NCBI GenBank assembly: GCA_049999765.1
Contig: JBNGIQ010009267.1
Location: 109,617-155,024, forward strand
DNA: 45,408 nt
Direction: 5' to 3'
DNA from: Phaeoceros laevis
Taxonomy: Eukaryota > Anthocerotophyta > Anthocerotopsida > Notothyladales
Shown: piece by piece, positions 33,601-45,408 of the stretch
Layout: each line of letters opens with the position of its first letter
Position numbering within the stretch: the stretch's first letter is position 1
The notes under the pieces: model-generated
What the model was told of the DNA's origin: nothing
Database searches by the model: none
The model's input: only the letters and a program-made list of their open reading frames with translations
Made by a program: the position numbers and the translations under genes

Positions 33601-36600
33601 TCACACCCTGAAAAGGTACCGCAGATCCTGCTCAGTAAGACGAGTCCTCTGCTCTCCTAATTCAGTCTCTCCGAAAGCAGACGCCACCATCTGTCTCTTT
33701 CGATCCTATGACAAAACGACCACCAACATCAGATCGCTTGGGACAACCACGAAACTGACCAGTTGAGCAAAAAGACGTCAACCCTGCAAATTGCACTAAG
33801 ACAAGGAGATGAGAAAGCAAACCTGCAGGGCTAGAATTCTGTCTTCTATTGTGTTTTTGACAGTGAACCGCGAAACTCTCACAGTGCGGGTCTGCCCAAT
33901 TCGATGAGCTCTATCAATAGCTTGATCTTCTGTTGTTGGATTCCACCACACATCCATTAGCAGGACATGAGATGCAGAAACCATGTTCAAGCCTAAGCTT
34001 GCTGCCTTCAGTGACATGATGATCACATTGACCTGTAAAAATTACACCAAATAAAAACTATCATTCAGAGATTGAATCAAATGTCCTAATTCCTGCAACA
34101 TTTCCATTCTGACCATCCCACAGGTAGTTAGTAGCACAGGTCAACTTGGTCTCAACTTCCAAGCAAGCCTGCAAGATAAGCACAAGTCAAACACTTACCT
34201 CCGGGAAAGTGTTAAACTCATGGACAGCACGATCTCGCGCATTCACAGTCATGGTGCCATCAAGCCTTCGGTAGCAGAACCCTGCCTGTCTCAAGGGGAT
34301 TTCGAGCAAATCAAGCATGCTTGTCCACTGTGAGAACACAATAGCCTTCTCCGTTGCCTGCACCTCCTTGCCTTTCACAGATGTTTCCTCATCCACCCCA
34401 TCATTACTTGGTGATACAACATCTGAACCAGTATTTCCATGATACAGTGGCTCGGGCTTGCTAACCACCCTGTCTGCAGGCAACGGTGGAAGTGCAAGAA
34501 GTGTCGAAATGACTGCATCTATCTTTGATGACGAGACCCAGCATTGAGGAGGCTCAAAGCTAGGTGGTAGTAATGACACATCCAACCCCAGGGGTTCGTC
34601 CTTTACCCTGGTTACCTGGCCACTCAAAGCTGCAAGTGGGTACAATTGAGAGGACCGCAAGGCCTTCCTGCACTTCGGGAAAGGGCAAGTTGCATCATCT
34701 CCTGTACCTAGATGCTGTGATATACATTGCTCACAAAAAACATGTGCACAAGATGTAACAACTGCTTCTTCAAGGGCATCCTGCAAAGACAAACAGACTT
34801 GCATCATTTACTGAACTAGACAACGTAAGAAATTAATGGGGATTAAGAAACAAAAAGTAAAATATAGTACTGTATCCAACTAATCACATGCACTATTCGC
34901 TGCAAGAAAGATGAAGCCAACAGGGAGGCATACATTGCATATGCTGCAGATTGAAACATTTGCCTCAACCAGGGCCAGTAAGCGTCTTTGCTCCTCTTCA
35001 GGTAATTTACGCACTGCATCAATGGCGGACTGCTGTGGTGTGTGCGAACTGAGACCCTTCACCAGCTGACGGTGGTCACATGCTTGTCGCAGTCGCAGGA
35101 GCATCCAAAGTATGTTTACATAATTGCTCTGAACAGTCCCAGCAGCTGCATAGACCTGCGACCCAGAAAACAAACATATGCAGGTGTGTATCATGAATCT
35201 AACTGAATAGGTGACAACTGCTGCATATTACAATTATTACAGTCATGAATATAATTCCAAAATCAATTGCACAAGGTACAACATACTTGAAATTGCCTTC
35301 GAGACTCGTTCTCTAAGCAAGTGTAAAAAGCTCGTTCGTCCACATTGAACTCTGCCTGCTGCAGTTGAACGAGTCGAGGAGGTAGATTCACTATTGGCTG
35401 TCCATCTATCCGAGTTGCTGCAAAATTCAACCATCAAGCAAGCCCTTCAATATCATGTAGAAAATTCATATCAATTAGCTCACAGCTACCACAACTAGCT
35501 CTCATCCTCTGAGGTTGTGTGACATCTACAGAAAGCAGAGTATTATAAGAGACTGCGAGTGCCAACAACGAACAAAACAAGACATGCATGTTTCACTCAC
35601 TTTTAGTGCGCCTAAGTAGGACTTCTCGAAGAATGGTTTGGAGCTTCAGGTACCCTTGAGGAGGATTTCGGGCAATAGGATCTTTTATTTCTGCCCGAAA
35701 GTTGTTGAACTTGTCGTATGGTGCATACCTCAGAAACCGGAAGTAGCTGTAGAGGTCATCAATAGAATTCTGAATTGGTGTTCCACTAAGACACCATCTC
35801 CTTTTGGCTCTCAGACCCCAAGCAGCACGGGCAACCTGTGTCTTTCCATTCTTTATGCTCTGAGCTTCATCTAAAATAACCCTAAACCATGCCACCCTTG
35901 CCAGAGGACCAGCAGGGGGCAGAGAGGCTGCACCACCTTGTCCCTCCCCACCTCTTTTAGACTTCTTCTTGCCCTTGTCAGATTTCTTTGGGGCCTTTGG
36001 TTGACTAAAATGGGACAGCCCATACTCAGCCAGATTTCTCTTTTCTTCCTCCTGCTCCTCAGCCGATGGCTGCAAAGGCACCTCCATGGAAAGGATACAG
36101 TAGGTTGTGAGAACAACATCAAATTTGGCAAGCTCCTCGGGATCACGTATTCTGCTGCTCCCATGATAGACCACAAAGGTCAACCCAGCTCCAGAAGAAA
36201 CTTTAGCTCTCAGTTCATTTGCCCATTGTCTTAGCACACTTGTGGGACAAACAACAAGAGTACCCCCGGATGCCCTGGTCTTTGATAACGGACAGCCACC
36301 CTGTGCTTTCGGCTTCACAGAAACACCCTCTACCTTCACCTGCACTTCAGACTTTACAGCCTGTCTTGATGGCAGATACTTCACATCCTCCTCATCTTCA
36401 AGATGGACGGTAGTATGCTCTGGCTGTGGTAACAGTGCAGTTTCCGAACTCGGCTTCTGGGCAGGTGACCTCATCTTTAAGATAAGCGAGATCATTGAAA
36501 TGGTTTTCCCCAAACCCTAACAGAATAAAGAGAAACACAAGGGAACTCGTGTGAGCATTGCTCCTAAACACCCTTTCAATACATACTGCAAAACGTGGGA

Positions 36601-38900
36601 GGACCTAAAGTGCACGACAAATAACAACACATACCTGATCATCAGCCAAAATCCCCCCAACAGGAAGATCCCCATTTGCTGTTTCCCTTTTTACAACTTC
36701 CCTTTTCACCATCCAAGCAAGAGCTATTCTCTGCAGTATGTGCAACAAGCAAAGTCAATGAAGCAGCCAAGTTTCTTCAGATAAGAAATAGAATGTGTAA
36801 CCATGACAGAACACAATCTAACAAGGCAAAGGATTTTGGTTACCTGATGCTTCAGCAGTGGCACAGTCATCAATCCTTCATCCAGAAATACCTCCTCTGT
36901 ATGAGCTCCATCTAGAAAGCCCTGAATAAATCAACCATGGACATCAACACCTTGGACAAAGGAGGACAACACCAGAGAAAGGCTGCCCGCGAGATCGCTG
37001 CTTTACCCGAAGGATAGCGCTGGCAGCTTCATCCTCAGAAGTTGGACCTTGGCCTGACCCTCTGCTTACTACAGAGCTGGCACTTGCGGTGCGGCTGGGT
37101 AGCCCCCCAGACTGAGCTGCCAGAGCCCCTGAAGGAAGAGCCAAGAGGGAGGAAGGCAGAATCCGATGACCACTGTCATACCTCCCAATCTGATCAGTTA
37201 AACTCTTGAAGCCTTCACTGCCAAATTTTAAACCATCATGGAGCTTACGAGATGTAGGGTGCCTGACCGACTGCCCAGCAGCAGCAATTTGTTTGTTGAG
37301 TAGATCTGTGGGTAGTGTTGCCACAGCATTGCCAGACTGCCAAACCTGTGGAGCAGGGGCTTCTGCTTTCACTTTCAAAAGATCAACAGGCTGAGCGTCA
37401 AGTCTTGGGTACCCGAACGGTTTCGAGTAATTTGCTCCAGGTGATGGAAACATACTTCTAGACCGCTTCATATGTGGTTGTAGCCAACCAGGAAGCTTCC
37501 GTTTGCCATTTTCTTCCCACATGTATGCTCCTTCCCGTTCATCACACACCTCACCATCGCTGCTGTCCGCATCTGTAAGGTCAACAATTCTGCACTGATT
37601 TATGTAGGATGGTTCTTCTGATGACCTTCTACTTCTCGCAGAAGTTGCAGGACGAGAATCATAGATGAAAACGCAATCATCTTCAGACTGAGACGCAGCA
37701 GGCTCGTTCATGTAATCTGATGGTGAAGATGTCGTAACTTGTTCCAAATCGGAAACCAAGACGGACTCATCAGTCTGTCTTGATCTACTATGATCAATCA
37801 TCCCTCCTCCCGTTGGAGACACTTGCGATGAGATAGACAAATCTTGACAGACATTACTTCCATTTCCATAACCAAGACCAGACAGCATGGGCACATGTCT
37901 TGCAGGAACGTGGCAGGCACTGCTGTCCAAAAGAATTCCTAAAATACAAAGGTCCCAGTCAGGAACTATGACATTGGTGGGAAAGGTGGGAAGAGCTTCA
38001 ATTACGAGAGCTGGCAAATTGAGATTGAGGGGCGTACCACGAATATTTGTCCCAGAAACGCCTCCTAGGGATAGTTCCCATGGCATGCATGAAGCCAACG
38101 ACGGGGGCGGAACGCTTTCCAGATAATTTCCCACGGTCTGCCTAGTCCCTTCTTGAGTGGAACAGCAAGGCCCTTCATTGTCCTAACAAAACAAAAGCAG
38201 CCTCAAAACACCTCACAACCCCCTTGCATTCACAAGAAAAACACAGAAAGCTCACCCAACAAAAGTCACAGATACACGCACAGAACACGATGGGAGAAAC
38301 AGAATTGAGGCGGTGATAATATCTGCCATGTCATGCCAGGAAGAGAGCTACCTGTAGGGGTTCGTTCAGCAACTCGAGAAATTGGTTGATGTCCATATCA
38401 TGTGCAGGCTCGTCGTCATCACACGCCCTGGCTGTAGCAACAGTGGTCTGTTGGTCTGAGACAGGACCGAGCTCGGCAGGCACCATCCCGAACTCATGCC
38501 CACTGGTGTCGCTGATTGCGTCCTCCGAAACCAGCCCGAAGTCACCTCCGTTGTGAGAGCTGCCGGCAGAAGCCAGCTGACATCGAGACGGCAAAAAGTT
38601 GCCCATTGAACCACCACCGTAGTGCTCAAATTGGAAGCTCATGTTTTGCGGGTCCGCGTTTCCATCTCTGCACATTGGAGTGTTGAAATCAGGTAACCCT
38701 AAGTCGTCACCTACCAGGGACAGCCCAGCACCTCCCTGCGGGTTGATGAAGTCTCCCAGGCGCACGGGTGCATTCCAGCACAGACTCATCCCATCCGCCG
38801 ATGGTGGCTTGCCCCTGTATTCTTTGCTCCTCACCTCAAAACTTGGCCGCAGCAGAGAGCATGCGCTCCTCACCACGAGATCCCATGACCCCGCAAGCAC
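33601..38900 (-). CDS. SNF2 ATPase with RING finger and SIM-like motifs (FRG/ULS1 type)
   Basis: Related to Arabidopsis FRG1/FRG2 (CHR27/28) and yeast Uls1, nuclear SNF2 translocases with an embedded RING. The longest start is 38900; Met 38789 is an alternative. The long disordered N-terminus has VFIYD after an acidic run (about 37650-37690), [12 protein letters not shown] (about 37556-37590), both SUMO-interaction-like, and a basic patch around KRKLPGW. ATPase: GGILADDQ with [14 protein letters not shown] split by an intron, [28 protein letters not shown] and [21 protein letters not shown], then CAHVFCEQC and CPFPKC (C3HC4). Helicase [44 protein letters not shown] and [19 protein letters not shown]. 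The tail ends [12 protein letters not shown] with TGA at 33601. About ten introns; no disruption seen. Confidence 0.93.
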
Positions 38901-41900
38901 GCCACGAATTCCGTAAGTCTAGAATAGCCCTCCACCAGCGCCTCTTGTGGGTACGGACTGTCCGCCCGCCCGAGCACTCCAGCTGAAAGATCAGCAGAAT
39001 GTTCCACGAGATCATGCAGACCGGGTCAATTGGACTGTCCTTCAGCAAAGGAAGGCGGCAAGACCCCCAGGGCTCCCAAATTTGAGTTCAGCTCCGGATC
39101 CAACTTCCTAAATCCGTGCCACTGGACAGGTGCCCCCAGAAATAACATCATCCATAACCATTCCCTCTGGGAGCTAGTTCAAGACCACCGCAGCGCAATT
39201 CTTCTCATGCTGCTACTGCTGCCAGCTGTGGCAAAATTGCTGGGGCCAATTCCCCTCTCGGGTCTGCCTAACCCGACAGACACCGAGTCCCCGCGGCAGC
39301 CTAGGGCCGTGCTCGAGCCAGGGCGGGCAATCACGCAGCACGCCAATTGCGAGGGCCGCATTTCAAGCCAGGCAGGTGCGCAGGATCTGGGACGCCAGGA
39401 GAGCGCGAGCAAAAGTTGTGCGCAAGGAGGGGCTGCAACGTGAAAGCTACAACATTGGAGGCGCCGCAGGGCAGGGTGCAGAAACGCCGGGCCATGCCTG
39501 GTCGAGGAGCGCGGGGGCAGCGTGTCGCGGAAGCTCCAGAGACGAGGCCAGGTTGCAGAGAAGACAGCACACGGACAGCTAGGGCTTTGAGCCACAAGCT
39601 CCGTGGCTAAGCGACCGATGCCGTCCCGATGAAGCAAAGGCGGCTGGGCTGGCTCCCGCCCTCCTTGTCGACACGGACTTGCGCGAAGCGCCAAGTATAG
39701 AGCTCAACTGCGGGTGACCGGCTGCCATAGGTCGCGAGTGCCGGTAGGTTTGGGCGGGAAGGCCCGAGTCAAGCCGTCTTCATTTACGAAGCCGGCCCTG
39801 CCAAGCCCCAGGTCTCGTGGTGGGTCACTTGTTGGGAGTCGGAACACAGTCAGCGCCGTCCACACAGGTTCACGCCACCTTTGGGCACCTTCGGATCTGG
39901 CGTCTAGGACGTCACGTGGCGCCATCTCATTCGTCGTACAATAAGATAGTACCGTCATGCCACTTTACATTGCCCGCCGAGGCTTGAAGTACTTTGAAGC
40001 CAAGCGACATCTCGACCCATTTTCTATGCATATGCCATGGCGCCGGTCAGTCCGGTACCGACAAAGTGAACCACGTCAGATCAGTGAGAAACCGTGGCTA
40101 AACATAATACAGTATACGAGAAGCATGCACAAGGACTTCGTTTGTCGTGTTTCACACTGAATGGTAATAACCAGCCAGAAGTGCAGCTCCGAGCTTGGAA
40201 CCTGGAAGGGAGGCTCCAAGCTTGGAGCGTGGTAGAGTACTAACGTCTCGTGACTCGGGCGGGACGATGACCGTGATTGTTCAGCCGGCATGGCACCTGC
40301 TGGGGCTGGGGTGCATGTTCGGGCGATGGCAGCGGGGTGTCAAGCGCATGGGGCGCGGGGGCTGCGGAGTGAGAGGGGAAGGCTTCCGCTGCCGCCCGGG
40401 ATTGATGACTGAGATCCTTGGATGCCTACCGGTGCGGTATTTGCTGCGGGGCAGGTGCCGTTTGCAGAGCTTGGAGAACGATCGTCTTCAAGGAGTACGC
40501 ACGGTAGGAGGACACATGGACGCTCCCGCCCTGGCATTGGTGTTCTCTGAGGAGGTGCAACCTTAGCAGGAAGCAGGCTAAAGGATCATCCGCGTGCATT
40601 GCCACGAGGATCGTGTAGAGGTCTACACCCCGAGCTAGGTCTGTCCTGGAGCGTCTTGGCTGCCGCTTCGGCCAGGTCGCCTCTGGAAGTTTTACGTGGA
40701 TGGGACCACGGCACTGTCCACCAGGCCGTAGTCGCGTTCAACCTGATGGACAGGGAATGAGGATGGTTTATGATGTTGGGGCAGGGGAAGTGGCACTCAC
40801 TAGCTACCCTGTTGTTCAATTCCTTGATTACGATCCTGCGTCGTGTCACCTGTGACCACAAGGTGATGGTTGTGTTGCAGCAAATTGTTCTTCCTGGCTG
40901 TTCCACGCTCCTAATCCTTGGGACCGCAATTCTCTGGTTGGCACGAGACCCTCCGAAATTTTTTTTCATCTCAGATGGCTAGCAACGCATTTGGACGGCC
41001 GTTCCCCATCCTTGGGCAAGGTCATTACTTGTACACTTGTACTATTATCGATCCCGAAGAGGGCCACGGCACTTCTACACTTGGCGGGTGAAGGGAGGGC
41101 CTTGCTCCCCGGTCCCTACTTTCATGGATATGCGACCTAAAGCATCGTTGGCCTCCTGTTGCTTGTCGATGGGTGAAGGCCGCTTGGGTACAGATCACAG
41201 CCTTCATCCAGAGTAATTAGGGAGCAGAAGCCACAACGTGAAGCAACGGCCGGAGGTGCTACACTTGCACCCTTGTCTTCTTTTTGTAATCTTGAGCCTT
41301 GGTCTTTTTCCTCTGACTTGAGCTGATGGAGTTAGCCTCTGTGAACCAGATGAAGACTGGTGAGTCGATGAAGGAAGCGGCACTGTCGCGAGTTGGTTAG
41401 GACTTGCAGTCTTCAGAAATGTCACACTGTACGGCTTCTTCCAAAAAAAGCCCTCGAAGCTGTGAAGAGGCCCGAGAAGATGTCTTAGCTGGAGAAGGTG
41501 GAGGAAGCAAGTGGCACGTAATGCCTTCACAGCCTTCACTTATCTGGTTGGCTTGGGAAGGAAAGGAAATTTATTTATGGTGTTTGCAGGTGAAGACCAC
41601 ACTGCAGCATCTTGGAGAACTCTGACAACATCTTCAAGTACAGAGGGGCGATCGGCATCTCCAGGACATGTGCAAGTCTCATGAGCTGCATCCAATGGCC
41701 CAAGATGCTATTCATGAAGTAGGTTTTTTTCGTGGCCCAAGATTCTATTCATGAAGTAGGTGTTTTTCATGGCATTCAAAGACGTGGGATGCAGAGTTTA
41801 CAAGAGCTTGGAAACGTCTGTCCTACACATGATGTTTGTGAAGCAATTCTTCGGTGAAAAGAGAGGTATGGTCAGTGCGCTAGCACACACACAATTCCAA

Positions 41901-42866
41901 ATGTCCAAGTGCGCTTACTCAGCCTTACTGACAGTATTGAAAGGGAATAGTACACCGTGAACCAGGGACCTATTGAGCCTGGTTTCAAACCTTGTCACTT
42001 TTTCAATCAAACGTGACCCTACAGTTGCCGCCAGGATAACTGCATAGTGGAACCTTCAGGAGGTGGAAATGCCTCGGCTGGAAAAGAAAGAGCTACTCAA
42101 GATCCATCTCTGCTAACCTGGTTTCTCTCATCGGTGTATGTGAGGTAAGCAGGTAACGACCATGGCAAGCTATGTACAGATGGCAGCAAGTAATAAAGAA
42201 GGGGGCACCATGATGCAGAAACTGCAGTTGTGTAAGGCACTGTCTGATGTCTGCTTCTGCACAGAGGAATCTGATTATGGTTAGACACATGAAAAACATG
42301 ACAAAATCATGACAAAATCGAGTGAAACTCAATATTTACTTGAATAGTAACTTATTCACAGCAAAGTCCTCTTATTCCCTATTGCGTGTTTTACCCTGGT
42401 TGTAGAAGAGTGACGAACGTGATGTGTGCTTCCGTCTTCCACAGTTGATCGCCCTCGTTTCTGGATTATTAAGACGGCAGTTGATGCTTCTTGTCTTGTC
42501 CCAGGGCCGGGATCCTGGTATGCGGGACGTCATTTTCCCTCACATTTCGTGCGGCTGTGTGGCGCCGTAGTTGCCACGGAGCAAGGATCGTTTTGAAACT
42601 GTCCGAGGTTAACCCGGAGCAAGGTCGAAGAAGCTTTATGCACACCTGCATACGGCCTTCGCGTGCAGCTTCTTAGAAGGTACGTAAGCGGGACTGACGG
42701 AGATAAACAGCCGTCGTGGTACTATCTATCTCTACGTCGGCCAAGTGACTTCATAATTTCAGAAATAAGGTACAAATAAACACCTGCCTTACCATGGTAA
42801 TAACCAGAGACAGTGCTGCTGCAAGTGCTATTCCTTTTGGGGCATTTGGAAGGTGCTTGAACATTT
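38901..42866. other. Gene-poor interval, about 4 kb
   Basis: I find no supported gene. The left part (to about 40,600) is GC-rich and has long open frames on several strands at once (for example 39030-39443 plus and 39179-39694 minus), the pattern of open GC-rich sequence without coding constraint; it also holds the SNF2 promoter and leader. A perfect 16-bp palindrome GCTCCAAGCTTGGAGC is at about 40212-40227. The right part (41,000-42,700) shows no recognisable domain. Confidence 0.5.
41697..41770. repeat. Tandem duplication, 2 x 37 bp
   Basis: The unit GGCCCAAGATGCTATTCATG and continuation (41697-41733) is repeated at 41734-41770 with a few substitutions (GATGCT to GATTCT and changes in the T-run). 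Confidence 0.8.
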
Positions 42867-45407
42867 CTAGCGTTTACCTTTTCCTCCTTTCTTACCTTTC
42901 CCCGCCTTATCATCTTTGGCTCCTTTTTTGCCTTTGCCCTTCTTCCCCTTTTTGGCTTTTTTAGCCTTTTTCTGTCAAGTTCATACAAGTAGCTTGTGAG
43001 AATCCACTAGCAACATGAAATGTAGATGAGATGTTGAACAATGGAAAATAGTGGATTTTAGAATTTCATGGTCAAACTCACAGCAGCTTTTCTAGCTTGT
43101 TCCTTTTTCCAAGCTCTATATTTTTTCCAACATCTCTGAATCCTTCTTGCTGCATTGTTTCTTGTGATATGGTATATGACCTTGATCTATGTTAACGAAC
43201 ATACAAATCATTACAAAAAATCCAAGAAGTTGTATTATTATACATGGAACACAAGTGCCTAAGATTTCTTGCACTGTGCATCGAATAGCTTACCTCAACC
43301 ATTTTTCTTGCGACTCTATCTCCTTCTCCTTGTATACCCTCCTGAATTAGCCAAACAATTAAGTGTTGTACATTATATATATTCTCTAGAAAAGAAGACA
43401 TGTGTCAACTGAAGATAATTTACAAAAAAGCTTAACCTACCAATCTGGCCACCTCATCGAAATACGTAGTGTACTTTCCTATTTTCCTCACAATTTCAGC
43501 ATGCTCTTGCTGCGAGAGATGCAGATTATCAAATATAAAATACCTTGTTAAAGGGACATATGATTGAATGCTTGCGGAGTATTGGAGTTTATTAAAGTAT
43601 ATTCTTACGATAACTTGTCTTAGGTCTTCTGTCCTTTTATATATATCAGCATCATACTCATTGAGCAATGCTGTTACTTCCTCAACACTTTGCTCTTTCT
43701 TTCCTCTTAATGACATTTCCATGTCACGATTACTCCTCTACAAACTCCAAAAGCAAGGTTGAGATGGATACACAACTGGAGTTCCTTTTTTTTGCATATG
43801 TAATAGAATTGATGAATGTATGTATAGAACTAGTGATTATGGACCTGTTGATCATCCAAAGCTTCTGCCAGCTTATTAATTTCATCCAGAAGTTGTTTCT
43901 CCTGTCATATGAAAGCCCCTGCAAGCTGTTATTGTCATTCCTATAATTTGCCACTTATGTAATTCTAAACTATTGCTAGCTATTTTTACTTATTATGAAA
44001 AAATTTTATGTCTACCTGTGCTTGAAAAGCAGCAACTTCTCTATCTTCAATTGCTTTACATTCAGCATACAGTTGTTGTTCCATTGCCAATGAATAAGCC
44101 TTGGCATCTTCATTTGCTTCTGTTTACCAAAGATGTAACATACACTAAGATTCATTCTATATGACTCTTTACCTAAACACTTCAACTGAATGAAAGCAAA
44201 ATAGATGATATGAGCTAAGTTTTACCAATCAACAAAACACCTCAAAGGATGAGGCACATAAGCATTACGATAGGCTTGGCGCTCATCAGCTTGAAATTGA
44301 GCCAATTTCTGTGCACGTTCTGCTCGTTCTTTTTTTAATTGTTCGGCTAATGCCGTATGTTCTTTTATTGCCTGTTTCCCTTATAAGGGGACAAGCGGTC
44401 ACTTTAGAGTTCTCTCAGAATATATTTTTTCAAAGGATTGATATCTAGTTGAATTGGCATAGTATAGTACCTTTTGCTCACGACGATAAACCTCTTCGCG
44501 ATATGTTTCAATTGAATTTTCTTCCTCTAATGTTAGAATGAGTCTTTTACGTACTAGAAAGCGCAACTATATAGTACAATATAATAGATCTGATGAGATT
44601 TTCAAGCTCAAGATTGTACATTCTAAATCTTGTATGAATAGGCTTAAAATTGCCCACCTTGTCAAAGCAAAATTGGAAAATGAATAGTCCTGGCGCTTGG
44701 CTTTTTCCAAAATACATTATATCATGAAGCATGCGTTTGTGTATCTGCCCATTTTTAAACCATAGTCAATATCTTTGGGACCGAACAGAATATGCAAAGC
44801 ACTTGAAACATAAACAACAAAAACTTACAATAGAGAGACAACAAAGTCGCCAAGCTGAATGAGCTAAATCCATTTCAGAAAATGATCTGCTTTCTGCTAC
44901 AGATTTCTCCAAATTATTCAATGCTTGTTTATGCCATTGTAATGCTTCAAATACTTCCTACAATTTAAAAATTGTTTGTAAACTCTATATATTACTTTAA
45001 TTAAAATATGTTTGACATCTAGACATACTTTTCTACATGAACAAGAGTCTTACAGGTATTGATTTAGTACTAAGTTCGAATTGTGGAACATCCAAAAGCT
45101 CTCTTGTGACAAAGCTCAAAGTCCTAATAGTTTTTTATCCAGAAAAAAATCAATCTCACGTGTGGGGACACATGACAAGGTACAAAGGATTCATGACAAT
45201 AGAATGTGGAGACACAACTAACCTGAGCATAAGGTGAGCATCGTCAAGAAGATTTTTTATAAGATGGCATGAGATAAATGGTTCTACTTCATCAGTTCCA
45301 GGTATATGTGCTGGTTTCCATATAAGACTTTGCAAGCCTGGAATCTCTGTACTTGAACAAAAGGACTTGGCCACAGATCTTTGCCTCGGCCTCAGTCTTA
45401 CGAGTCT
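42867..45407 (-). CDS. Coiled-coil/IQ-motif protein, partial; possibly axonemal (DRC9/IQCG-like)
   Basis: The 3' part of a multi-exon gene that runs off the right edge. Recognisable exons, in coding order: about 45407-45230 (IPGLQSLIWKPAHIPGTDEV), about 44958-44830 (EVFEALQWHKQALNNLEKSV), about 44525-44472, about 44373-44240 (HTALAEQLKKERAERAQKLA), about 44118-44015, about 43902-43844, about 43739-43610, about 43520-43440, about 43340-43294, 43186-43082 and 42971-42867. Most of it is charged coiled coil. The penultimate exon has an IQ motif (AARRIQRCWKKYRAWKKEQ), a calmodulin-type site; the last is almost pure Lys/Gly (KKAKKAKKGKKGKGKKGAKD) and ends at TAG. An IQ motif followed by a Lys/Gly tail recalls dynein-regulatory-complex subunit DRC9/IQCG, but this is tentative. 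Exons and introns are far more AT-rich than the rest of the window. Confidence 0.6.
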
Positions 45408-45408
45408 A

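Noticed and set aside
39030-39694. Long open frames on both strands (137 codons plus, 171 codons minus)
   Set aside because: GC-rich sequence open in several frames at once, with no domain, no splice context and composition-driven residues (Arg, Pro, Ser, Ala).
40258-40969. Open frames of 123 codons (plus) and 127 codons (minus)
   Set aside because: No domain, signal or homologous motif recognised, and the two lie close together on opposite strands in an otherwise non-coding interval.

Overview
This is eukaryotic, intron-rich nuclear DNA from a streptophyte, most likely a land plant. The evidence is a chloroplast psbA-translation factor (HCF173), a cytokinin dehydrogenase, a chlorophyll b reductase-like SDR, relics of PLS-type pentatricopeptide (PPR) genes, a telo-box promoter and orthologues very close to plant PRMT5, MER3 and GPI8. 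A possible axonemal IQ/coiled-coil gene at the right edge would fit a lineage with flagellated sperm (bryophyte, lycophyte or similar), but the species cannot be fixed from sequence alone. Introns are short, mostly about 70 to 200 bases. Where exon phases were checked one by one they closed without a break, so the main genes look functional.

Layout. Bases 1 to about 5,700 are repeat-rich and gene-poor: a diverged tandem repeat of about 320 bp, a 227-bp duplication, a G-box-containing repeat array, two decayed PPR genes on opposite strands, and three fold-back palindromes. A 100-N assembly gap lies at 5738-5837. From 6,351 the gene order is CKX (-), HCF173 (-), an RPL36 pseudogene (+), MER3/HFM1 helicase (-), an intronless armadillo-repeat protein (+), a NYC1/NOL-like SDR (-), PRMT5 (+), GPI8 (-), an unrecognised 141-aa protein (+) and a SNF2-RING ATPase of the FRG/ULS1 type (-). 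Bases 38,901-42,866 hold no convincing gene. The last 2.5 kb are strikingly AT-rich and hold the 3' part of a multi-exon coiled-coil/IQ gene (-).

The genes do not form one pathway; this is ordinary mixed plant gene order. MER3 and the armadillo gene diverge from about 0.6 kb, and so do GPI8 and the 141-aa gene (about 0.7 kb). PRMT5 and GPI8 converge with their stops 241 bp apart. The points most worth a second look are the His-for-Tyr change in the SDR catalytic motif, the SUMO-interaction-like motifs in the SNF2-RING protein, the fold-back palindromes in the PPR relic, three GC-AG introns, and the abrupt composition change at the right end.
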